NCBI GenBank assembly: GCA_013396995.1 | Contig: VWZP01006707.1 | Location: forward strand, 1,470,118-1,534,117 | Length of the DNA: 64,000 bases | Source: Dicaeum eximium | Lineage: Eukaryota; Chordata; Aves; Passeriformes; Dicaeidae | Direction: 5' to 3' | Shown: one piece after another, positions 37,601-52,600 of the stretch | Numbering within the stretch: the first letter of the stretch is position 1 | Layout: each line of letters begins with the position of its first letter | Translations under genes and position numbers: made by a program | Notes under the pieces: generated by a model | The model's input: only the letters and a program-made list of their open reading frames with translations | Told to the model about the DNA's origin: nothing | Database searches by the model: none

Positions 37601-40600
37601 AAGGTGACTGACATTAAAAAAAGTCAAATCAAATCACAAACTCCAAACAGCACACGTGTGCCTGCGAGCGTGCACACACACTTCCTGCACAGGTTTCATT
37701 AAGAGAGAGGCTGCACTAAAAGCTGCAGTCACAAGGAGACAAAGCCCCCAGCTTCCCTGCAACTGCCCCTAATTCCCAATTTGCTTCCAGTGAACCAGGC
37801 TGGCACGGACACCAGGGGACAAGCAAACAGCCAGTCTGCACCCTCTGCAGCCCTTCATGAAGTAATGACCCCTCAGCAGCGTCCTCACTGGAAAATGCTT
37901 CAGAAGAGGAGAGGGGGAAGAAAGGATAATACTGGGCTGGGGCCTTTGTCTCCCAGATTTTTGGAAAGGTTGCTGCTTATTTTACCCTGCAAAAGGGACA
38001 TTCATAATTTCCATAATAAAAATAGGATGAGCCAGACCACCTCAATGCCTCTCAGAGAGGAGTTACTACGGAACTGTGAAAAAAGGCACATTTTTCTAAA
38101 AGTCTCTGAAATTAGCTCCAATTTCAATAATAACCATATTTAATAATTTAGAAGGGCTCTCTCAATATCAAAAACATAATGAAAAGGCTAGGGAAAGGAA
38201 AGCGGAAAATTATGAAGTGTCCCAAGAATCCTTCATCCTACAACAAAAAATCCCAACACCAAATCCCACCCTCCCATGCCCCAAAAATGCCAAATCCAAC
38301 TCTCCAGAGACAGACAACAAAGAGCAGCTACCAGGCCTATGGGTGCTAACTAGTTCCTGCACTCATCCCTTCATTACCAGGACAAGACTTCAGGATCCTG
38401 CACCATCTCCTCCCACTGCTGTCATTCTTGCTGGGTGGCTCAGCAAGGGCATCAGGGACAGTGCTGGGCAGTGCTGTACACTCACCCATCTGCCTCTGCC
38501 ACCTGCTGCACTGCTGCCTGATCTTCCACAGGTACTGAGGCAGGCCACACACCCAAGCTGTGCCATTCAATGTACTTGGCACTGGCACTGTACTGGCATT
38601 GTAGAGCTTGCACACAGGCCAAACAGAAAATGCCAGCCCAGCAAGTCAGGGAGCTGCAGGAGATCAGCCACTCAATTGAGCAGGCCAAATAGGCCAGCAA
38701 AGGATTCTTCTAAAAACCCTTTGTCTGCCCTTTCTTCTCTGGTGTCCTGAAGTCCATCCTCCCTTTCCTGAGTGTTGGAGAGTGGATGGAGCTTGAGGCT
38801 CTCTTCTTCGAAACCATCCTCCCCAAAGCCAGCGAGAACAGTTGAACGGGACACACACAACTATACAGGGGTGGCACACGGGGAAGTCCAGGCAAGCTGC
38901 GATCCCCACATCCAACCACAGCTCTGCTCAGCACCCCCATCCCAAAGCCTGTGAGGCTGTGATCAGGCCCCACAGCAGCACAGGGACACAGACAGAACGA
39001 AGCCAAAACATAAGCTGAAACAGAGTGGCACAAGCAGCACTCGGGAAGGGGTTTGGGAGGAGAAGGGGAGAGGAGAGAATCAAAATTAAACCAAACAGGA
39101 AAAAAATAGCGGTTGGGGAAGATACCATGGACGTCTGCACTGGGGGTGTTTCTTTTGCAGTGCTTACTATACTGGTTTTGTTGTTGCTCTGTGGCTGAGA
39201 GAAAAACATGGTTTTAGTTTCCCTGCTGGGCAGCAGAGGCAGCAAGAAAATGACAGTATTGCTTCAACCCCAACCATCTCCTCAGACCCGACCCTCCCCA
39301 CAGCCTCAATCACCAAGAAGAGGGAGGAAGGAGGAGTGCTGCCCTGGTTGCTGGACATCATCCTTCCCCCAGAGGCAATGGAAGTTGTAAGAGATGTACC
39401 AAAATTCAAATGCGAATGGACTGCTAGAGCTATAAGGAAGGAAAACAGAAGGCAAAAAGGCAGCAGCCCAAAGGGGTGGGGAGAATCCTGCAATGAGCAC
39501 TAACAAAAATATCTGGTAACGGAAAATGAGAGATGGCAGCTGTCCTGAGAGAAAGGGATGACAGAAGTGAGAGACACACAGTAGTCATGGTCTCAAACAG
39601 GTCTCAAAAGGGCATGAATGGGAGCCAAGTCTGAGGTGTCCCAAAGTGTACAGAAACAGTTCTAGGTATGTGATAATGCTGAGAGTTCCAGGGAATCTAC
39701 TGATCCAAGTGAAAGTGTGGTCAGCCCTAGAAAAGGTAGAGAAAAGGTAACGTGTGATACGTTGTATCGCTGCTGTGACCTAAACAAAGCGACTTCAGGA
39801 CCAAATTATTGAAAGGAATGGGATTGGGACATAAGGAAAAGGCCATATAGCTTTACAAGTAGGAAGCTCTCTGGATGGTGCCCAGCAGCTTTTCATCTTT
39901 CCCCTCTTCAGACTCTCTTGTAGCTGTGGTAGAAGAATAAAATCTCCATTTCCTGCATTCGTACAGCACAACAGTGAGGCCATCACCAGCTTGCTGAAAA
40001 GAATCATCCCATTGAGTCATGTATGTCAGGAATGAGCCAAGTCTATGTTTGTAGGAAGCCAAACCTATCCATAAGTATAGAGTTCCTAGCCCACAAATCC
40101 AGCCCACATGGGACCCCCACACCAGGCTACGTCTCTTGCTGCTAGGCACTGCAGGAGCCTTGCTCACACTCCTTAGGTTACAGATCAGGGCACCTGATGG
40201 GAGCTCACTGAAGGTAGTGTGCTTTCGTTGCAGTGGCTCTTTATCCCACTCAGGGAGTGCAAACTCATAGGCAAAACATCAGGCCCTCATCACCACACCA
40301 CAAACACCACAAAGAATGGAGAAGCCAAACATTAAGCTGGAAAACATCTGCCAAAGGTATAATTATGTCAACCAGTGACAGATCTTACAGGACCACGACT
40401 TAACAAACACCTACTAACAATTCAACTTTTCTTCACAAGCAGCGTGTCTTGTCTTAACTACCCCTTTTGAAGAGGTTAGAGAGGAGAAACAAAAGAGGAA
40501 GATGGGGCAGGTGGAGGGGGGAGGAAGTAGAAGAGAGAGAGGCAGAAATGAACTCTTTAGAAATCCATGAGAAAAAAACCCAAATATTTACACTCAAACT

Positions 40601-43600
40601 CCAACCTAAGAAAGGAGAAATACCACAGAAATAATGGTTTGCTGCCTCTTTCTATACATCCATGCATTGTCCTAAAACTCTGGCCTTCCAAAAGTTTTGT
40701 TTTATGCATGTAATTCCAGCCTGATGGCAGAAGAGATGACAGGTCACTGTGGATGTCAAAGAGGAGCAGATCAACCTGAAAAAATTAATCCCAAGCTATT
40801 TTGTGGAACAAACATAATCAAACTTCTATCGATGGTCCACCTCTCCACACAGCACTGAGGCTCTTGTACTTCTTCAGAAACAGTGATGCTAATGCAGAGA
40901 TCTATCTTCCAAACCTCTTCCACTGAGAGGTAGGTAACCCATTTTTCTTAGCCCATTGGGATAAGAAGATAAAATGAGCATGAAAGAAGCTATACAAAAA
41001 TAATTCCAGTGTTTTGGAAGGCTTTACAACTCAGGCCAAATGAGAAAAAAAAAACAACAATAAACCAACCAAATCCTAAACAAACATCCAGGAAGCCACT
41101 GTTCCAAAAAAAAAAGTTGACAACAGCCTGTTAGGAGTGTTATGTTGCCTTTTAAAGTGCAAACCCCCACATAGCCAAAGCACACAGCCTACCCTCCAGT
41201 CTGCACTGAGCATCCAGCTCACCCATGATATTCTTCCCCAGCCAGTGGGCTGAAGAAGACAAAGAATTATGTTTGCTAGTCCAGAATTGGATAGCATTTG
41301 ACTACAGGACAGTGTCCCAGTGCAATTAGAAGCAGCTTGGCCTACACGTGTTTCACAGCTCTTTCTCAGGTGAAGGAAGGTATCTGACATATTGAGCTTC
41401 CTGCACACACCCATGTCATGTGGCCATCTAACCAAGTGCCCTCCCTGGAAAAGCTAACCTTCCCTTCCCAGAGGTGCAGGCAGCACAGCCCACTCTTACC
41501 CCTCCTTGCCCCCTGCTGCCAGCCAACATAAGTCACTGGCCAGGGTACAATCCTTGGTAATTCTGTACAACTCAAGTTAAAAGCGGCCAATTCACCTAAA
41601 AAGGTGCTAGGCCCTTCTTAAGATCTGTAACATGATTAGTTTTGGCACAGCAGTTGGCAACATTTCCTGAGCCCAACAAGAGACAGACAGACAGGCATGA
41701 ACAACACAGAGGGTGCAAATGCTAGAAAACAGACCAGTGCTCATATCGTAGGGACACACACAGGTACCTGACTAAAATAAATTAACTACCAACACATGGG
41801 CTGTCTCTGGTTATTCAGCCACTTCCACTGCTTCCATGTTTTCAGAGGCTGATGCTTACATGGTTTACATATCCCAGCTGCTTTAAAACAATATGCAAAG
41901 GAAATTTAAGTATTGCTGACAGTGGGCAAAAAAGAAGGGCAAGAAAAGCAAAGTGAACTTCTGCCCTGGATAAAGGCAGGGCTGGTGTAAAGCTAATCAC
42001 TCACTTCAGATTTTCAAAGCAGTACTTTGGGATTACTTTTTTTGTGGGCTTTTTTTACGCAGTTTTAAGGTGTCATTGAAGGACAAAGAGGAGAAATATC
42101 TTCCAGGTAGTAATGCAAAAACAATTATTCTGCTGTCTTGGGGTACTGTAATGTTCCCACTTCTATCTGAAACAGGGGAGAAATATTTTCTGTTATTTTT
42201 TTGTGCATAGGAGATAATACAAGAACTAATTTTTGTACTTTTGTGACTGTTCATATCTTGCTGTCAAAGTGTGTCATTGGGCTGTGCGTGACTTCCGACA
42301 ATATGACACTGGCCAATTTCCTCTTTGGACCCTTGAGAGTGGATTTGACTACTTTTTTAACAAATTCTATAAATTTGTCAAACACCTTGATGGATGAAAA
42401 AGGAAATGAACAGGACAGGGGAGGCAGTTACTGGGTATTTGGTCATGCTGGGATACATAAACAAGATCAGGACAAAAGGAAGTTTTGAATTACAAAGGTT
42501 CTAACAAACCTTTTCAGTAAGTAAGCTAAAAAAAGAAGTGACCAGCAGCTCTGAGCTGCCCAGTGGTGCTGTGCCCACACATTTCATCTGAACAGTGGAG
42601 CCCCATCAGTCTCTGCCACATTTGGAGTGACTCCCAGTTTGTTCTACACTGCAAGGCTCCTATCAAGGATGACAGCACCAACACCAGGCAAAGCACCTGT
42701 TCCTCTTTTTGGCACCTCTGCAACAGAATGACAAAGCCTCATGTCCAGACAAGGCACACACCTGCTCTGCTGAGCCCAGGAGAACCACTGTCTTTTTTTG
42801 TTCCACACTCAGAGCAGGCAAAGTCAAACTGAGTTGCCAGCAGTTGGATTTTCTGCACAAAATGGGAGCTGTATGTGGCCAGAGGATCACAGAGCCCTTT
42901 TCGTGAGGACACGGCCCCTTGAGTGCACACTGGTCCCCCCTGCCACGCCCTCGCACGGACATGCTATGTAGGGTGATGAGCACAAGCCGAGCGTGCATGG
43001 CATGGAAATGGCGGAGGCACGAATCGCAGGCAGCTTACGGGAGGTGCTCACCATCAAATGCACACTGGAGCTCGACTTCCTTTTCTGGACACATCATTGA
43101 GAGAAGGAAAGAGAAGGGAAGAGAGGAGATGAGAGAAAAGCACAGAAACTATTCACACATTAGTGTGCCAGCAAGGGCCCCCCTGCCAATAATGCTCCCC
43201 TGAGGCAGGTATAAGCAGCAGCAGAAATGCACAGACATGGAAAAAAGGAACAGAGAGAGAAGTCACCATTAAAGCACATGACTACACACCAGGGGAAAGG
43301 GCAGGGCTGATGGCCCCCATCCCCTCAAACACTGAGGTCAGAATATAGGTGCCCCACACACTGATAATAGGGAGAGAAGAAGAGAGAGCAATACGTATGC
43401 ACAAGATATGGGATACAAGGGGGCGTCTCTCTGTGCTCTCCCACCTCAGAAAACAGGGCAGCTTCCCCAGCCAAACTGAAGATGTAGGCAGAAACCCCCT
43501 GTGTATCCACATTTGGAGGATGCAGAGGTGTGTTTGCAACTCAGATTAGAGGGTAGGGAGGAGGCCATAACAGAAAGGCACACGAAGAGACTAAAGAAAG

Positions 43601-46600
43601 AAGAGAGACTTGTGTGCATAGCATGGGGAGGAGAAAGCCTCCCTCAGATAGAATTTGGGGCTCATTGGAGAGGTAAGGTGCAGCAATGCTCAAACAAGAA
43701 AGACAGAAGCACTCAACAGCCAGAACACTTTGCACTCTCAGACACTGGGAGAAGAACAAACAGGTTCAAACACTACTCAACCTTCTTGGACTCTACTCTT
43801 GTTCAATACCGTCTTCCGTCATCTTCAAAGACACCTTCATACCAAATTGCACTCTCCACTAAATGAAGCTCAGCATGCACTTCCCTCCTCTTTCCCTAAA
43901 CTCTTCATGTCATCCAGTTCAAGCTGAGCCTCACAGGCCTTTCAGCATTACAATGCTACGCCTTCCCCTTGCTGTCTTGTTATACATTTTCCATTTGCCC
44001 TTCTCCTTTGGTACTATCTAGGCCATTTCTCTGCTGCTTGCCACAGTCTAGCTCACAGAGTGGTATAGGACAGCACACCTCACGTCACCCAAAACCCCCG
44101 ATGGCGTGGGCTCAGTTCTGGAGCTCTGGACTCCTGCACACTGCCACAGCACTGCCTGGGGCAGCCCGTGAACACAGAACAGGCCACGGAGCTGGAGCTC
44201 CCCACTTCATACACTTACTGAGCCTTCACAGCTCTTACCTCGAATATTGCCTCCCTCCCTGCTATCTTCACATCAGAGCATGTCTTTGAAAGCAGAAGTG
44301 CCCATGTTCACCTCATACCCAGAACCACATTCCTAATCACAATCACACTATACAGTCCACAGTCACATAGCCACTGCATGAACAGACTCAAACTAGCAAA
44401 GCTTCTACCTCATCTGATGTTTAATTCCAGTACAGACAGACTCTGATCTGTTCAGCATTTGGCTCACAAATCTTCCACTTCATGGAGGCACAACACATGG
44501 CTTGCCATTACACGGTTTATGAATTTGTGTTTCCTCTCATTTCTTTCAGGACAATTTAGCTTCTCCACAGGCTTTTCCTCAAGCTAGAACTAAAATTGCA
44601 TGTACTACCAGTGCATGAATATAATGCTTAGACTGCCATCAACCCAGAGAAATCATTGTACCCCATCACAACAGGGAATTTTTAACTGGGAAAAGTGGAA
44701 ATTCACACCAATGAAAAACTATAGTTTCTACTTCTAATGTGTCCTGTAAATTGCAGGAGACAAAAAGAGACTATATGGATACTGAGGTAAACCTGTCTCT
44801 AAGAAAGACAGTCCTGTTTGAAATTCATACAGACTTCCAGTAAGTTACAGAAGAAAAAAGGGACAGAAAATGTTAAGATACAAGCAAAAGGTTCAATACG
44901 AAAAGAATCAACCAAGCCATGCAGAAAACAAACACCCTCCTACACATGGGCACAAGTAACACTGACACAGGAGGAAACAGAACCCTCTGCAGATTAGAAC
45001 TTAATTAGAGTACAAGCTAAATTTAAAACCATGTTAGTCTATTACAGGGCATGATGTAGCACAGAAATCCCAGAAAGCATATTATTACTGGCTACTATAA
45101 TAACATGGGGAAGAAAAGCTAGGTTGGCAGTGTGAAAAGGGCAGGGAGTGAGCTCTGTGTTATGACCAGAGCATGAAAGTACTACTTAAACACAAGACAG
45201 GTTAGATAATGCCAACATAAAGCACTGACATTCAGTGCTAAAGCATCAAAATTTATTAAGTCAAATCATTTACAAGGAAGTTACCAAACCAGATTAATCT
45301 CCCAATACATCTTAATAGCTGCATCAGAACCATCTATTGTTACCTTCCCAAGGTGACTAGCTGAGTGAGCAAAGCTTTTTGTTCTTCTTGTAATGTGACT
45401 GCAACTTAGCAAAGTAAATAAGAGAACAGAAGTTTAATTATAGAGTTCTCTTTCCATGCCATAACACAGATACATGTCTAAAAATTACTAGGCAGGGCAG
45501 AGATATCCCAGGGAATGAAAAAAATTGTTAAAGGCAGACACAGCCTACGGTGAAGTACCTCATTGATCACTTTGAGGGTTTCCCTACACCTGAGTGACAA
45601 AACATTCTCCCAAAGCACTACAGACAACAAACCTAGGGATGAATGTTTGTTACAGTTCTATTTTTATTTATGTGTGTGAATTTTAGGTGTTCATCTCTCA
45701 AAGAGGACCAGATTCTCTACCATGAAACTTAAGGAAGAATCTTGCTTTAGGCAACAACCAACAGAAGTCAGTAGGTGACAGAAGAGCATCTGAAGAATCA
45801 CTTTCTCTTCAGCATGGCAGCAATACTAGAAATTATGAGCATAAATCATTCCACATCACATACTAAAAGTATAAGAAGTAGAGTGATACCAAGCAAGGTC
45901 CCATTCACAGTCCCAGGAACTTAATGTGGCTATTTTTTATGTCAGCTTTCTGTGTTTCCATCTTCTACATAGAGTTCTCTCCCAGCCTGATACTGATAGT
46001 ATTTATGTTAAAATATCATGCTTGTAGCAACTCATATTCGTACTGAGAGCATGGTAATTTCAGAACTTAAGGTAGGAAAAAAATGTTGAACTAAAAGCAG
46101 ATCATCATAGTGACAGTCATCTTGAACCAGCAAATCTGAGGTCCTATTTCTACTTCTACTTTAGCCCTTTTATGTGATGCTGAGCAAATAATTTAATCTT
46201 TGTCAATCCATCTTCTCTCTTGCCCTTTTGTCAACTTGTCTATTTAAATTGTAAGCTAAGAGGCAGGGATTTTCTGCTGAGCCACCACTAGGCTAAGCAC
46301 ACTGGACCCTTGATCTCAGTTGTTGTTACCAGGCATTACAACAATGCAGTGAAAAAAGGGAATGCATCAAAGGTGGACGTAATGTGCTACTGGATGTCAG
46401 CACTTAAACAGATCTGAAGCACTCCCCAGGTGTCCTGCATAACACAGTTCAGCACAAAACTCTGCTGTTCAGATGAACTTGGGTTCTCGCTGTTTAGCTT
46501 CACCATAAACAATCTTTAAACAGTATGGCTTTAAGATTATAACAAGTCGAGACACAGAGATAGGAGCATTAACTCCTGTTGGTGACTGTGTGAATGTTAC

Positions 46601-49600
46601 TTGACCCTTGCAGATTTTATAGATTGCTTTACCTTGCTACTGTGCCTTCTCTGTTTCAGGCATGCTTTCACCAACTGCTTCCCAGCAGCCATGCCAGTTC
46701 ACAGAGCATCCTTCCTTCCCCCACATACTCTTTACTGGGCAAAGGGCAGGGAAAGCTGGTACACATCAGGCATAAAATGTACACTTGCTGCAGTACTCCT
46801 TACAAACAGCAGAACAAATGGTATTTGGTACCTCTTTGCAGTTATGTAATATATAGGACAGATTTTAGAACATTAACCTTGTTAAACCAAATAAATGGAT
46901 TTTTCCTTTTTCAGTCGAGTTCTCCTTTCAGCTGTGCTATTCAGCTTTTACTGGGAAAGAAAACAGAGTGCATGTGGCAGAAAGACAAGGTAGAAAATCA
47001 ATAGACTTGGCAGAGCATTGCAAGTGAATGCTGTTAAAACCTCCTGCATCTCATAGCATGCTCCACAATTTACTATCTACATAGTGTTACAGGGGTCTTG
47101 AGGAACATTATTGATAGAATTTTGTAAATCCTAGTCACAAACCCAAGTAGTCAGAAGTAAACAAGAAAGAAAAAAAGAAACTGACAAAGAGCTTAGTGAA
47201 GGACCGATTTAAAAATAATTACAATTACATGCTTAACTGAAAATAAGACTTTGTGCATTAAAAAATTCTGATTAAAGAAATGGGTCTTACTGGCCCTGCT
47301 AGAACTGGAAACATGCACAACTTCTCACACCAGCAGGAAGTGAAATACCCCTTAGGAGAAAGGGGAACACGACTCTTTGAAGTGCTACCCAGAGATCGAA
47401 AAAAAAAAAAAATCAGCAGAAGGACTGTAACACCAACTACAGGGAGCCCAGACCTTGACAAGCTTAGAGGAAGGACACTCAGCATAAAGTGTCCATAATC
47501 TTCATCCAGGTGTTTGCCCCAGCCCACACTTAACCCCTCTCACCTTCCAGTAGCTGGCAACTCCAGATTACAGTCAGAAAGGGGAACAAGAAAGCAAATC
47601 TGATTTGAAACTATCTAAAGTAAATTTTAAAATGGTAGATGCACAATGTTGCTCGTAAATTTAGAATCTTAAAAAAATACCTGGGACCTACAGTGATGAC
47701 CACAAGATATGTGGTATGTTACAGGGGCTCTGCAACTCGGCACTCAGTATCTTCTAGCCTCACTTTCTGGATTTGAAAGAAGAAAACCATATTCCTTGGG
47801 GATAAAACTTGGGCCTTCCTGCTGCTACTCCAACAGCTTGGATCCAAATTCTGCTTTTAGAAAGTGAGTGCAGCACTACAAAGGTTTGGTGAGCAGGCAG
47901 AATTTAAGATTCAAGGCAGTTTAAATCATTCATTATTTAAGATAATGGAAAAGTTCTCAAGTGCCAAGCCGATGAAATATCTACCAATTAGCAGAATTAG
48001 TACTTGAAATAGAAGCAACAGGGCAAACTGAAAACCAGGAATGCTTCAAATAAAATTTGGAAAGGAATTTGCCGGAGGGGGCAGTCATATCCATGGAATT
48101 TTATCAAAACAACACCAGTGTGGACACAATAGCATTGGAATTAAAAAAAAAAAGTTTCCTGTCCTCCCCTCCTGATTTAAGCTTCTCCCACTGCCTTCTA
48201 AAATGGTCTGATCCAAGTAAAATGCATGCATCCTCATTGCTTTAGTGCTAAACTTCTAAACTTTCTTCAGGGAAGGATTTGAGCCTATTGCTAGAGGAAC
48301 AAAAATTGTGCTTTTTTAAAATGTATCAGCTCCACACAACTCATTCTAGATGCTCATATCACCATGTATGACTATTAAATCATTCCTCTCTCATTTATGC
48401 TAAGTCAGCAAGTACATGCTGTACCTTGCATCAGAAATTCACCAACACACATTTTCATGGGGTTATTGGGAATAAAACATGAGAAAGATGTATGTCTCAC
48501 TCAAGCTTGTGTAATAGAAATTCCTACTATCCTTGTCAAACAATGAGGAATTCTAGCACACTCTAGCTCTGAATACCAGCCAAAAAAAGGGGAAAGTTAC
48601 CTTGAACAGAAAGTAAATTAACACAAACGGGTGGTGCTTTTTTCTTAATGTCTTTAAAGCCATTAAGTTTTACAGTAGTGTAATAATCTGTTTGTGGAAG
48701 AAATATTCTTTCAATTCTTATCTACTTTGTGGATATCTGTGACAACAGTCTTATGGTGCATAGCCACCCTGGATCAGATAAAACCAATGAAGAAACTGAA
48801 ACATATTTTCTCTCAAATCTCCATAAAGAGTTGATTTCCAAGAAGGTTGTAAGAGACAAGCAAACAGAAAACTCAACATCAAACAAACCACTCTTCTTAT
48901 CTGGAGGAAACATGAGAAATAGCCTAACCAGATGGCATGTGGTCAGCAGCAGACTACAGTTAAACTACAGCATGCAGTGCTTGTTCTAAACCTACATCAG
49001 ATGTAGAATAATTTGTACAGGAAGTGGGAGTGAAAACGATACCACAAAGCTGAAAATCTGGTTGGTGTTCAAGCCACGGCATTTGTGCTCTGCACTACTG
49101 CAATTGGCAGAAAATCATCGTTTGCCACAAGTAAGACCAGATGCTCTTACCTCAACCAGACACTGGCACAAGTTGTTTGTCAGAACTGTACAGGGTGAGA
49201 AAGTGAGTGGAGCTAAAATTACAAGTTTCCTGCATAAGGAGCAACACATGACAAGTAGGCTGGTCACAATGGTGAGGCCACCAACCAGACAGTGACCAGC
49301 ACAAAGACTGTCCTCAGCAGTCAAGGGGCCAGTAGTGCTCCAACAAGCAAATGGACATGGTAAAAGACTACATTTCAAATGGGATGCAGGACTCATTACA
49401 ATAGGGCAGGAAAGAGAGAAGCACGTAGCCACAGAAATCCTACAACAGAAGTGTTAAGGATGTCCTACAAACACACACAGACCATTATGCACTCTCTGTC
49501 TGGTCTAAGCTTAGCACTGGGGGAAAACAACTTATACTTTTAAAAGTCTGTATTACTGAGCAGAAAAGTAACTCAAAACAGGAGCTTTAATAAGAAATAC

Positions 49601-52600
49601 ATTATTTATGTCTGAGTTTTAACTTACAGAAATGAGGACTCAAAATCCATACCTGAAGATAGACACCATTTAGGGAAAATGGGAAGCTTAAACCCCTCTC
49701 CTGGGGGCCCTCAGCCCAGGGTGAACATGAGCAATGCACCTCATGGACAACACTGGGGCTCACACTGCAAAGCCAGACTGCTGTAACACTTTGGAGGGAG
49801 GAAGCTGCATGCAGACTCTTGACTGCAGGTCTCCAGTGTCCTGCAGAAGCAGCAGTTTCCAGAGGACAATCTCATTCACCATGAACAGAGAATGCTATGC
49901 TCTCTAATATACCTTCCAGTTTATCGAAGTATTCAATTACACATACGAGGAACAACATACCCTGCAAAGGGCTGAAGAAAAGTAAATCCAGAATTATCCT
50001 TTTCACAGAGGAAGACTTGTGTCTCCTCATGTCTGTGTACTCCATGAACCAAATACCACAAGGTTTCTATGGAGCTGGAAGGTTCGAACGTACAGGGTCT
50101 CCTTGTAACTATATTACCACGAAATTGTGCCTCAAGATTTACATGTACACCCTTTGTCCATTTTTTGAATATTTTAACCCAAAAATGTTACACTCCCTGA
50201 AAGCTTGTTAGAAATCAAGAATCCTAAGAAGAAAGTAATTATTTTTCTGAATAGGTAACAAAACTATGTAGACATGTTGATACCTGCTGTTTTTCCAGTT
50301 ACTTCTGCCCTGCCTCATTGGGATTTTGAATCAAGCACCTATTGGTTCTCATTTCACAACATTTGGGATAATCCATTCTATTTCCACTGGAATTCTACTG
50401 TAATGTTTAAAATATCAACAGATGCAACAATGCTAACACACTTGCTGTATTAGTGTGTATGTGTTCAATGCATGTCTGTACAAGAGGCAGGCTGATGCAA
50501 TGGCCAAAAGCTCACTCTTGCAGGCACATACCAAAGACAAGAATCCTAGGGCAGGAACAGCATTTTCACAGAGAATTTTGATCAAAAAAAACCCAAAAAT
50601 CAAACCCCCAAACCTGGATGTCAATAGGGCAGAACACCGCAGAACTGTAAGAATGCATGTTTTATTAGAGCAGTCTCCAAAGACAAATACAACTATTCTG
50701 AAAACACCTCTTTTCCAGCAGCCTACTTGTAACGTGAGCCCTTTGGGAACAAAGCCTCATTAAAACAGAAAAAGGCTCAGAGGGCAGGAGAGAGCAAGTG
50801 TGCTGGTCCTACAGTGTGAATGTCAATCCCCAGCATGGGGAGAATGAAGACTGCCCACAGTGCTTAACCAGAAGATGAACTGTTCCACCTATCAGCTGTG
50901 GAGAAAGGTTTGGACTTCAAAGGAAAATGCAAGCAAATAAACCCAACTCTTCTTTTCCATGTGGAGGACAATTATCCTTCAGAACAGTTAGGGGAGGACC
51001 ATGCTCTAACCTCTAATTGTCTCTCCTCCAGTACCAGACAGTAAAGGGCTGCTGCCTGCAACAACAGAGCCTTGGCAAGGGCCTGTGTGACCTCCAGAAT
51101 TAAATTATGACCATGCAACACAGAGTGACATTGAAGTGGGGAAAAAATAATTCCCTTCCGAAGGGAACAGGAGGGTGCCTCAACTTCAGGCACATGAACT
51201 GAACTTAACACAGTCCTGAGTTTCCGTTCTGTACAAACATGAATATCTGGAGGCTCCTCCTTCCCCACCCTTCTTCCCAGCTCATCCTTCAGCATCTGTC
51301 TAAGTGAGTAGACCAAGAAACTTCCATGAGGTTGGCTGGGTATATCACCAGTCACTCAAAATTGCTCTGTGCAATTTTCACAGCCAGAAGCACTGAACAG
51401 AACAGACTAGTCTGAGGCATGTGTCACAACTGAGCAAGTCCTTGGTCTTTCTAATCCAGTGCTGACCAGTTCTCCACACATCACCAAAAGGAGAAAAGGA
51501 ATTCCTTTTGCTGCAACAGTGCACTGAGCTAGTTATGTGTGTAAGGAACACTAAGATCCCACCCAGGGTTCCATAACAAGACACTGATTATAGCAATCCA
51601 GGCCACAGGGCTGTGGTTTTACCCTGGAAAGGGACAGGCACCAGAGGGACTGGCTGCCTTCTGTTCAGATGGTGGGAGAGACAGTGAAATGGCAAAGCAA
51701 CAACTTACCTTCACTCCATCTGACTTCTTGTTCAGCAGGCTTTTGGCAGCTGTGGAGAGAGAAGCAGAAGTAGGTCAGATTTTGGTTTCGAGACTATCTT
51801 CTCTGTCTCCCCCCACCACTTCCCTCAAAAATGCCCGAAACTTCAAAGGACCACCATGCTGCTAATTGCTCTCTGGCAACAAGAGACGTAGAAAACAGTC
51901 ACTCAAATTCATCCTGATAGCAGAGGGTCATCTATTCAATCTATTGTTCACCTATTCAGGCAAAATAGCACCACTTTCACCACCTCAAGAAGACCAAGTC
52001 TGAAATGGTAATTCAGAGCTTCTCTGTCAATCCTCCACTCACACACTGTGACCCCACCTGGAAGTGTCAGCAGCTACAGGGGGAAAGCTTAAGAAACTTG
52101 TCTGACTTTTGCAACAGGATAAAGGCTGCACCTGTAAATGCAGCCCTTCACATAACAGACATGGTTTATAAAGGGGGTGCTGATAACACAGAAGACTTCT
52201 AATAATTACTGCTATTCACAGTTTCTCTGGGGATAGCTAAAAGAACAGGACTGAAAAAGTGCAAAAGGCAGCATCTGAAAACTGTTTAAAAAAGGAAGAA
52301 TAGCATAAGAGACAGGGAATTAGGCTGAATTTCTTCATTGAAAGATAAAGATGCTCTGCTGTGTTCAACTTGAACAATTGGCACTACCAAGGAAACTGAG
52401 AGAATGATAAGCACACACAGAGAGTCCTTCTGCCTGGGAGAAGGCACACTTGGGAGTGATGAAGGAGCTGCTTCATCTATTACAGCAAGTGGTACATTAA
52501 ACCATAACTGTCACAGAAAGACCCTATCTACAACTTCAACAGACACAAACCATTTCTTGTCTAATTATGAAGGATGTATTCAGGTGTATCAACTTCTGTA

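Larger units (their letters stand above)
34766..39125 (-). other. CAMK2G short introns around the EPQTTVV and GSTESCN exons
   Basis: This stretch consists of introns of 2.0, 0.6 and 1.6 kb interrupted by the exons at 36785-36833 and 37476-37520. Apart from those two exons nothing coding or repetitive is recognised. The close spacing of these two exons (642 bases) is the tightest in the linker region. Confidence 0.75.
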
